Assembly (NCBI GenBank): GCA_918026815.1
Contig: CAKJVC010000012.1
Coordinates: forward strand, 2,914,001-2,978,000
Length of the DNA: 64,000 nucleotides
Direction: 5' to 3'
From: Chalara sp. BL73
Lineage: Eukaryota > Ascomycota > Leotiomycetes > Helotiales
Shown here: positions 12,590 to 21,720 of the stretch, piece by piece
How the letters are laid out: every line of letters starts with the position of its first letter
Numbering within the stretch: position 1 is the first letter of the stretch
Notes under the pieces: generated by a model
Told to the model about the DNA's origin: nothing
Seen by the model: the letters and a program-made list of their open reading frames with translations, nothing else
The model's database searches: none
Program-made: the position numbers and the translations under genes

Positions 12590-13052
12590 CTACTACGTGA
12601 CATTGTCTCTCAAGCAAAATAAAGGTATAGACTCAAGAAATAGCGTTCAGTGCCGTTCATAGTCTGGGAGCCCTATAGCAAAGTTAATCTTCTAATGATT
12701 ATAGTGAATGGTCCAGCTGTCGGCGAATATTACAGGGTAAACGATGATCTATTGCGGCGCCGATGACAAATTCGGTACCTGTATTTCCACCGGCGGAGGC
12801 ACCGACGCAACATCTATTCCGATGCTGAAATTGGTACCTGTATTCACGCCGGCCATAAGCTGAAAGCGAGTATTAGGACGGCCCGCGAACGGTACGGAGA
12901 GTGATCCACGTACCCAGCAAGCCTCAGCTCGCACTACCGAACCATTCCTTCAAGGTATTAGGGGCCGCGATAGTTCTCCATCAAGGCATCCTCCAATTTC
13001 TTTTCATTTTCTGGTCTTTCTTTCATTGTATATTCCAAAATCGATTCCGACC
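12590..13052. promoter_or_regulatory. Divergent promoter between NRPS and O-methyltransferase
   Basis: This 463-bp gap separates the divergent starts of the NRPS (12589, -) and the methyltransferase (13053, +), so both probably share control. It holds a direct repeat of GGTACCTGTATT at 12774-12785 and 12833-12844, 59 bp apart, each followed by a CCGGC stretch. It also holds CGGCGAATAT at 12721-12730, which is repeated exactly in the P450 upstream region. No ORF of note. Confidence 0.5.
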
Positions 13053-14416
13053 ATGGAGGCTCAGCTGAAGCAGCTTAACCACTCTATCAAGCAATCCCTA
13101 GCTCTTTTCGAGGGGCCGCTCGGTGAGGAGCTTAAGCTTGCGCTTTCTGTAAGTAAAGAGGGCAACCAAGCATCAGCAGCCATCAATGCGGCTCTAGGAG
13201 AATCCATTCAGCTCTTGGATAAGCTCCAGTTGATGCTTACCCCACCAGTCTTCACTCTTATGGATGGAATATTTGGTATGTAATCAAACTCTTGTATCAT
13301 GCGTTGAGTCTAACGACCAACAACAGCTTTCACAAACAGCAAAGTCCTTCTCTCTGCCGTCGAGAATGACCTTGCTGATCACCTCCACCCTGGCCCGCTG
13401 AGCATCACAGAGCTAGCATCTAAAGCCGGTTGCCAAGAGCAAGATTTGGGGCAGATAGTGAACTATCTTATCGGCATGGGAATATTTGCACAGGATCCCA
13501 CCGACGGTCGTATCTCTAACAATATTGTTTCCGATCTCCTGCGGCAGGACCATTGGACGCAATGGAGAACCTGGGCTTCCTTCTTCCCTAATGAATACTA
13601 CGATTTGCTCAGCCACCTCCCAGCACAACTGAAAGCAAACCAGAAACGCTGTGCCGCTTCACTCTACTACGATACCGATAAGCCGATATATCAATATCTC
13701 GCTGAAACGGGGCGTACTGCACCTTTCCACAAGGCAATCGGCGCTTTCACAGTGGCTGAGATGCCTGCTATGATAGCAGATTATCCTTGTACGCAAAATC
13801 TTCCAGATCTTGTCTACAAAACAGAAACTAATATATTACAGGGGAAGATATCAGCTCGGAAACTTTATGTGACGTAGGAGCTGGTCAAGGAGATTTCCTC
13901 CTCAGCTACCTCAAACATTTCCCCACCTCAACCGCATCCGCATTCGAGCTCCCCCAGACTGTCCCCCTAATCCATAAACTCTTCTCCAATGCGAACGATG
14001 CGGCTCTAACCTCACGCTTGACATCCGTTCACGGTGGCGATTTCTTCAAGGATGCCATTCCACCCTATGGTGCCTATCTCTTGAAATGGGTGTTGCACAA
14101 CTGGTCCGATGACGAGTGCATAGAGATATTAAAGAATCTCCGTAAAAACATTGTCATGAAGAAAGACATCAGCCGCGTTATTGTCATGGAAACGATCTTA
14201 CTCGAGGGGCGACTCGGGAGGATGGGAAGGTATGGAGATATTCGAATGTTGTCTAGATGTAGGAATAAGGAGAGGGGTTTGAAGGATTATGAGACGTTGG
14301 CTGAGAGAAGTGGGTGGAAGATCAAGGAGATTATTCAGCCAAGAGGGAGCTTGACTCATATTTTGGATTTGCGCCCTGTGGATGAAGAAGTGGTTGTAAA
14401 TGGTGCGGTCCATTAA
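13053..14416 (+). CDS. SAM-dependent O-methyltransferase (HasC-like by context)
   Basis: The start is ATG at 13053 (MEAQLKQL); the open frame extends upstream only through a non-ATG codon. Two introns lie at about 13276-13326 and 13792-13841, both joining in frame. The N-terminal part is a helical dimerisation/winged-helix region (about residues 40-150). The C-terminal part is the Rossmann methyltransferase fold with the SAM loop DVGAGQGDF (about 13870) and the family-typical catalytic stretch KWVLHNWSDD (about 14080-14110), whose His is the usual base. It ends as RGSLTHILDLRP plus a short tail, near the usual length of fungal O-methyltransferases. It is divergent from the NRPS with a shared promoter. 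In the has pathway the equivalent enzyme O-methylates the N-hydroxy product; that substrate is inferred, not seen. Confidence 0.87.
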
Positions 14417-14945
14417 AATGTTTTGGTCCTTCAATCCTAGACTTGAGTCGTCTATACCTTGTACAAAGGCTATAAAAGTGATATTCATATTCTCTGCTAT
14501 TTTTCACGGGGGTCCCCAAAACATCTCATTTCTAAAAATAACACATTTGGTGGAAACCCAAAATCTTGTTTAGGCTTGCAACGCCTGTAGCTTTGGGGTT
14601 TTTAGGGGCTATCAGCAGCTGAAAAGTAACGTTTTTAAAACAAGTGAAGGATCACCTCGAAAAATTAGCAAAAAATATGAATATCACTTTAAATACATCA
14701 CCCTTGAAAAACCTTAATGTGATAGTCACCTGATTCGTGTCTCGTCCTCACATCACCGCCTCACGAGCAGACCATAACATCTAAATTACAGCAAAGGATC
14801 AGGTGAGATTTGTTAAAGTAAGTTCTAGTTTAATGCAGTCTACAAATTGATCTAGGGGTAATTATACATTAGCATACACAAGGATTGCCATCTTGAGCAC
14901 CTCGTTGTATCTCTTTGCCATTCTCCTAGCGGGCTAAAATTATTA
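14417..14945. other. Intergenic, OMT and MFS convergent ends
   Basis: An AT-rich gap of about 0.5 kb between convergent 3' ends. I see no ORF, RNA gene or repeat, only likely UTR sequence. Confidence 0.5.
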
Positions 14946-16737
14946 TCATACTTTTCTCTTAATCTTCCACCCGAATTTCAAGACCCTCGCCACGCCTACC
15001 AGACTCCCACCTAGAACCATAACTGCCCCAGCGAAGATAATGAGGCCGCGGAAACTGTCTCCGGTAGAGTCTTTGATCGCACCAAGGATAGGGAGGCCAA
15101 TTAGTGCTCTAAATGAGTAGTCAGTCTTCCCGCCCAGTGTTATGGAATTTCCAGGAACTAGACGAAAAGAAGAGATTCAAGATTAAAAAAAAGGGGAAAA
15201 GAGCATACCCCAGCGCAATAGCCAAACAGAACCCTCCCATCTTCACCCCAAGTTCCTCTACGCGTCCGTCGGCCAGTGACACCACGCAGGGCGGAGCCAA
15301 ACTGACAAAACCGCCGCTTACGAAACCATATATCGCGGCGAAAATGAAGATCCCGGCTTCTGAAGGGTAGACTTCAAGTGGCAGCCAGATGGCGATGCAG
15401 AATACTCCAGAGAGAACGGAGACAATAAACATCATATTGAATTGACCGAATCTGTCAGAGAGGTAGCCCGGGATAATGCGCCCGAAGACTGAACCAGCGC
15501 TGCGAGAGGTTAGGTGGTGCTACCAAGTTACCAAAAGATGGACAGGAGGGACATACTTCGCAACAGAGACTGTGTATTCAGTTAGATCCAACGACATCCC
15601 GTTTAGAGCTGCCATCTCAGGGAGATAGTTTAATGGAGCGAAAATTCCCCATCTTTATTCACATTAGTCCAAAATATCCCAGGCTCCCCGATAGATTGAA
15701 AGTGCAGAGTTCTTACATGGTGAAAAAGCTGCCAAGAACAAAAAATCCCCAGGGTAAGCTCTTGAAAGCTTTCAGCCCAGCATTCTCCTTTTTCTGGACG
15801 CCCTTAGGTGGGAAAGGAGAGCTGACGCAGATATTGGCGATTAGTAAGAGGATTCCAAGGAGGAGACCCGTCCACCGGACAGCAGCAGGGAAACCATGGT
15901 CGCGAATTAGGCGGGTAACCATTATAGGATATATGATACCGCCTATTTGAAGGGAATAGTACGTTAGTGCAAAGATCCAATAACTGGGGGCGGGGAGCTA
16001 TTGGAAATAAACAGAGCTCACCTAAACTGCTACCCGAAGAGACTATTCCAACTGCAAGCCCACGCTTGGAGCTAAACCATTGTGATACCACAACCATGGC
16101 AGGCAGAGAGACACCTGCAGTGCCGATACCGAAAGCAATTCCTTGCGCAAGCATTACCTGATAGTATTCTTTGCAAAGGCTGAGCATGAAGACGGAGAAA
16201 ACGCAAAGGATCGAGAACGGGATGAGGATCTTGCGAGGGCCAAAGGCATCGATCATCATTCCGACTGGTGGGCCAAGAAAGAACAGTAAAAAAACTTGGA
16301 AGGTTGTGATCCAGGCGAGCTGAGCGGAGGTGTGGTCGGCGAGGAGTTCGCTTTGGTAATAGAAATAGAAGATTCCACAGCTATAATTGTCTGGGTTAGG
16401 CTGCTCTTTTGATGCTGTGTGACCTAGGAAGAAGGGAGGGGACTGAAGGCACTACTTACGCGTTCACATATCCAAAGGAACTGAACTGCAACAGGAAGCA
16501 CCCGAAGACACAGAGCCAGGCCCATAATCCTCCATCGGGAGGCTCGAAACCTTTGTCATCGCTAACGACGACTGACTTTTCTGTTGTTCTAGTATCAATA
16601 TCTTCTGACTTCCTTCTGGCAGCAGTGGCAGTATCAGAAGCTTGTGGATTTGCCGCCTCCGTGTCAAGCGTTGGCTTGTCATTTTCATGGACCATGTTAG
16701 CCCTCTGAAAGGGTTTCTCAGCCTGTCGATCGCTCAT
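14946..16737 (-). CDS. MFS transporter, monocarboxylate-transporter (MCT) type (HasB-like by context)
   Basis: Starts with ATG at 16737 (MSDRQAEKPF). A polar cytosolic N-terminus of about 75 residues is followed by the MCT signature PPDGGLWAW and membrane span 1. Later exons give typical MFS pieces: a DAFGPRK loop after TM2 (about 16240), QWFSSKRGLAVG (about 16060), a central charged loop KGVQKKENAG (about 15790), and GRIIPGYLSDRFG leading into the second half (about 15480). The C-terminus ends GWKIKRKV at 14946-14948. Five or so short introns all join in frame, so it looks intact with about 12 spans. It lies between the methyltransferase and a Zn2Cys6 regulator, as the transporter does in the has cluster. 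Export or uptake of the product or a precursor is inferred; MCT-like sequence alone does not tell the cargo. Confidence 0.84.
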
Positions 16738-18197
16738 AGTACCGATAGATGCAGCTTGTAAGTGGCGTCAGGAAGGGATAAAAGCCAGGGATAGTGAAAT
16801 TTAGGCGCATTACCGACCTGGATTGCGGGAGGTAGAAGGCAAAGTGATCGAGGGGGAACGACCTACTGGTAGAAATACAGACTGGAGCCAATGCAATAGT
16901 ACTTTATGCAATTCGCAACCTCACAAAAGGGCCATGGCGTGCGGTCTTGAAACACGTTTGTTTAAAATCCATCTCCCACCGTCGGCCGTGGGCCGAGCCA
17001 TGAGGGTCTTCTACATGATGGTCTCAACAGGCTATGGTCGATTATACATGACGACGCGGCTCACCTCGCCTCGGCCGAGGGTGAGATGTTAATATCACGT
17101 GATCTTACGCCGTCAGTGTATGCACGGCTCGGCCGAGCCCGTTCAACAAATCCCCCCCGGCATAGTTCCTGAACTATTGCTAATGCCAAGATGCATCTTC
17201 TCCCACATGGCGTTGAGCGGTGATCCTGGCAAATAGCCACGATGCTGTAGGCTTAGTGAGCCTTTTAATGTAGTATTCTTGTGCACCCCTCCTGTTTTGA
17301 TTGACGCCATTTGCCCAAAACGTATTTCAACCTGCAAATTAAGCTTTGCGGAGAAAATTCCCTCGTGCCGCCCGTTAGGCTACTGTGTACCTAAAGTCTA
17401 TTCTAGGGGGACTAAGCGAGCAACAAACGCATATAATTGGACATGCTAGCAACCACAGAGCTGAACTGAATCTGCCTAAACGTGCTTAGTAGATCTACTA
17501 TAAACTAAAGGCTATAGACAGCTAAGTCAAGTAGATGTAACCTTTGAGAATGAGTCTGTTTCATGGGTCAATTGTTCCGTTAAATCCTTGTGTGCAAGGC
17601 TACCCATGTTAAAACCATTGTCTGGACCCCTGTTTGCAAGTGCACTGTTCCAGCTCAAATTGCTCTATGTGAGGCGTCGGTGCTCGTAGGCTACTAAAGG
17701 AAAATACTGTATACTTATTGGTGATTCTACGCTTATTTGCCCCTTAAGAAGACTTCTCCACATATAACAACTTGGGACCGTTGTAGAATTGTAAGGCTGA
17801 AATGGGAGGCCTTTACGCCGCCAGCCGACATATTCAGCGGATTTGAAATTTCTTACCCTCAATGGCGTGAATAACAATGCAATGGCAACTGGCTAATGTC
17901 GACTCAGAGATCCTTCGTCTTTGCGCCTCGTTGCCTTTGCAGGCATTCGTACTTGCTTACCCCCCACTACATTCAACATTTCTAGGAACTGTCAGACAAG
18001 GAAATAATACCATTTTATCAGGTGATTGTGCTTTGCTGTATAGTAAAGCGAGTTTATGTATCTTATGTGATCATCCCCCCGAGCCTTCTTAACACTATTC
18101 CACTATCTTATCTTAGCATTTCCAAGAGTTTAGCCATCGGCATACTGCTGCTTCCTGTAGTCACTCAACCTTAAATTTTATTGCTGCAACCAGTATC
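16738..18197. promoter_or_regulatory. Divergent MFS / Zn2Cys6 regulator region with CGG palindromes
   Basis: This is a 1.46-kb divergent gap. Within about 160 bp it has three GC-rich palindromes with the core TCGGCC/GGCCGA: TCGGCCGTGGGCCGA at 16982-16996, CCTCGGCCGAGG at 17069-17080 and GGCTCGGCCGAGCC at 17126-17139. Paired CGG/CCG half-sites are the usual target form for Zn2Cys6 dimers. The rest (17150-18190) is AT-rich with no recognisable gene. Confidence 0.45.
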
Positions 18198-19634
18198 ATG
18201 GCTTCGGAACACCACAACCAGGGCCAGCAGGTTGTGCTGCAGAAGCGGCGATCTGCGTGCGATAAATGCCACCAGGCAAAAGTAAAGTGCTCCGGTGAAC
18301 CAACCTGTATCCGCTGCGTGGAGCGTGACTTCGAGTGTCGGTACAGTGATGCGAGCAAGGCCGGAAAGCCGAAGGGTAGTCGGAATCGGAAGACACTGGG
18401 ACGGTTGCACCAGTTGAGGGAAAGAGAAAGGGAAAAGGAGAGGGAGAGGGAGCGAGAAAGCGAAAGGGAGTTTACATCGTCGTCTCGTACGAGGCGACCC
18501 TTGTCAAGGGACATCTCGCTTGACTCTACCCCAACAAAATCTCTACGCTCTCCAAACAGTTGGTCTTGGTCTTGGTACGATGATGCTTACTCTCAAGATC
18601 TCTGGCAGGCGAATTGGAGCGGCGCTTCAGATGCAGATATCAATGAGGATATCTTGCGAGGCACCAGTCTAGATGATATCGGAACCGAGAATAATCACGT
18701 TTCAGATCACGTCCGACTTGGCCAGCCTCAGCCTGTACGTAGCAACCCCTTGGTATTACAGAAATCTCCTACTTTATTATATAAAGCCATATGCTAACAA
18801 TGCCCAAAGAGAAACTACTCCTCGACAAGCTCTTCCGGTCCTCCAACCTCGACTACCTCCACCGCACTATTACAAGATCTCACCAATGATGAGTCAACAC
18901 TGCTCCTCCAACCAGAAGCCCCGACCGCTCAACAAGGAAGCACATATAATAACTTCTCAGCAATCGGCAGCCATGACCTCTCGTCCTTTATCTTCGATAA
19001 CGTAGCCAACACATCAATGTTCCAATCCGACGCCTCTGAAGCCCTTCCATCGGTCACTTCAGCATGTCCCATGGATAAAGCCATCAATTTTACCTCTTGC
19101 ATTTGCTTCGAGAGGATCACAAAAAGCCTCAACAATCTCTACATCAGCAACAGCCAGCTGTCGTCACCCGGTGCGCCAAAACGTGTAGCGCAATACACTC
19201 GACAAGCCTTAGCATCCTGCCGTGATTTCTTCTCTTGCTCCTGCTGTCCTACGGACGGCTTCAGTCTATTGCTTGTACTATCCACTATCCGACTGGTTCT
19301 TCGAAGTCTAGAAGACTTAATTATACCTTCCGCAGTGATATCATCGACATGTGACGAATCTGACGAATCTGGAAAAATGCCTGCGAACTTCTCATGCCAT
19401 GCCCTGCTACAGAGTAATGACATCTTGGAGCTGTTAAGCTCTGTAATTGGTAGAAGCAAAGGGGAGGGTGGCTCAAAAGCACTGCATAAAATTGGTGGTA
19501 AGCCGAGAAAACATGGAACGTTGGAAGAGCCCACGGAGTCAGATCTCGCATATTTGAGACTCACCATTAGTAGACAAGAAGGAGTTTTAGAATTATTAAA
19601 CCGAACGGCTTTGAGGCGCGAGATGGATAAATGA
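18198..19634 (+). CDS. Small Zn2Cys6 transcription factor, AflR/HasA type
   Basis: Starts with ATG at 18198 (MASEHHNQG). The zinc cluster is near residues 21-48: CDKCHQAKVKC then CIRCVERDFEC, spacing C-x2-C-x6-C-x5-C-x2-C-x6-C, followed by the GKPKGSRNRKTL stretch seen in AflR-like regulators. A highly charged Arg/Glu low-complexity run follows (about 18420-18470), probably a helix or coiled coil. One intron at about 18735-18809 uses an AAG acceptor and joins in phase 0. The C-terminal half includes ICFERITKSL and a CRDFFSCSCC cysteine cluster, resembling the AflR regulatory domain, and ends LRREMDK. It converges on the DMATS gene with a 167-bp gap. It is likely the pathway-specific activator; its DNA targets are unknown, but CGG palindromes lie upstream of it. 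Confidence 0.85.
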
Positions 19635-19801
19635 AAATACCCGATCAGGCGCTGAGGGTATGGTAAGATAGATTCAATAGACGGAGCATTTAAGACTTTC
19701 AAACCAATCAGATTTGTAAGATAGGCACCTTTTCCTCATGAACCATCGATCATAATTCCAGTACCACCGTCTGTAACGCCTTTCCCCAATACTGTTGTCT
19801 C

Positions 19802-21365
19802 CTACTCTTCCAATGCTGCAGGACCAGAGAAAATCTTAGGCGCATAATACATGGTCATTGCTACACCAGTCTTTTTCTTGTAGCCAAAACCGATATGAGA
19901 ATGCGTGTGAGTGGTATTTGCAAGGTCGTTGTGAGCACTGATGAATCAAAAAGAAGTTAGTGGTTGAGGGAACTTATTGCATATGTGCTTCACTGAAGCT
20001 CTGAAATCGTGAAAATCAAGACTTACAAGACAGATGTAAAATCATTCACGTAAGTCTTGGCTAGGTCTTTCCAGCCTTGCTGTTCAAAGAAGATGGCCAG
20101 GCTTTGGGCAATTTCAAGATCACTTTTCGAGTAGTGCCTAACGGGAATATACACCTTTGGCTGGGGATTTGGATCATTCGGGCGGATCTCAAAGTTGAAA
20201 CAAGTGCCAGTTGTACGATGTGGCACAAACGGAAGCTCTTGGTCTGGGGGATAATCATCTGGTAGGTTGAGAACCAATGGCCAAAGTCCTTTCAGAACCT
20301 CAATACCTGCAAGAACAGACGGTCCATTCAGACGGCCACCCAAAGTATATATATTAATGACCTTATTAAATGCTGTAATCGGCGTGCGATAATATATCTT
20401 GATCCTGGAATCGCGAGGGGCAACCAAGTCAATGGCAATAAATTCCAGCTTCGGTGCAGTTTCAGGTGGAAATTCGTTAATGAAGTCCTCAATTAGAGTT
20501 AATGATTCCTTGAGACCAAGTTCTTTGCTGTGTAGTCTGCGAATAGCGTCAAATACGAGGTCTGAACCTGTTCTTCCGGTCACAATGGACTTTAAAATGG
20601 GGAAAAAGTAAGCTTTAGTTGTTATGTCGCTACCCACAAAATCCAAAGCCAGACAGATGTTCGTTGAATGCTCGTTAGGAGGTATCCGAGATCTAACGAT
20701 ATCCCTAGTCTCTGCAGGCAAGAAGAATTCGTTCTCAAAATAGTTCCACCATTCCATGTCGAGCTGACCTGGAGCTGCTTTTGCGATCCAATCGAGGCAT
20801 TCTTTGACCATTAATTGGTTGTACGGGTCAATTTCCGACCCCGCTGATTTTCCGATAGGCTCCATGCTGAATCTTACAACTGATTTCGAGCTATCAATTG
20901 TCCAGCTTGGCTCCATTGGAGAATGGTCATCTGTACAGAAACTCTTCCAGAAGGGTTTACCAGGAGCAAGCGGCTTTGGTCCAAGGGCAGGGAGAATGCA
21001 TCGGTGATATAGTAAAAGATATTGATACTGTAGATAGATATTGTAGCCGGTTACTTGCAAGAGATCTGCCAGAGGCTTGGCTGAATAATGATTAGCTGAG
21101 GCTCATTAAGTCGTTGGAATTTATCAATCTAACCTGACTTGTCCCACCAGTATCGTTGGTCCTCATCAGCAAACCCAATGGCATCGCGGAGGACTTGCCA
21201 GGGACTAATAGTAACAGAGGAGTCATGCCTGGATGCGATGATCTGCTTCTTCTCTCTCGTTTCTGAGTCAAATCGTGCTTGTGGTTCGTCGATGCTGACT
21301 GGCAGGTAGCTTTCAACGTGAGGAGTTTGCAGAACTGCAAGTGGCTCTGCATATGATGGGGCCAT
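19802..21365 (-). CDS. DMATS-family aromatic prenyltransferase (HasE-like by context)
   Basis: Three exons. Exon 1 starts with ATG at 21365 (MAPSYAEPL) and ends YWWDKS. A 46-nt intron then leads to KPLADLLQVTGYN, which together are the usual N-terminal DMATS signature (WW..TG..L..LL...GY). The main exon (20023 to about 21085) carries the ABBA-barrel strands, with basic and Tyr residues typical of diphosphate binding, e.g. RIKIYYRTP (about 20390), PKVYIPVRHY (about 20140) and YVNDF. The last small exon ends HTHSHIGFGYKKKTG and PAALEE, stop at 19802-19804; the HIGFGYK stretch is also typical of the family. The length, about 450 residues, is normal. These soluble enzymes move a dimethylallyl group onto Trp, Tyr or indole peptides without metal. 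In the has pathway the target is a Trp-derived peptide; which aromatic is used here cannot be read from sequence alone. Confidence 0.88.
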
Positions 21366-21720
21366 ATTAGAGTCTAAAATATAGAGAAGCCCTAGCGTGT
21401 GATTGGTTCAATATACGAGGAGAAATTCGACGTTGAGTCGGCACTAGACAAAGTGAGTATTCTTGATAATCTGGCCAAGTTGGGGAATATATCGAGGAAT
21501 CATCGAAGAAAGTGGCAGCCATGGGAAGCCGGATTGCATTTCGGATGATAGACAATTTTCACATGGAGAAATCGTTCCGTAGAATATACGCCGCCACGGC
21601 CCCCGATTGCCGGTAAGCACCATATCACGATTTCGGCCATTAAAACGCCCGGATTAGCCATTCCATGGCGAAGGACCCGCAGATAGTGGTAGATTAAGGT
21701 CCCATAAGCTCTCCGTAAAA
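21366..21720. promoter_or_regulatory. DMATS upstream region
   Basis: A 355-bp gap upstream of the DMATS start. It holds CGGCGTATATT on the minus strand (21583-21593), close to the CGGCGAATAT found in the P450 and NRPS/OMT promoters, and further CGG/CCG half-sites up to about 21660. No gene is seen. Confidence 0.35.
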
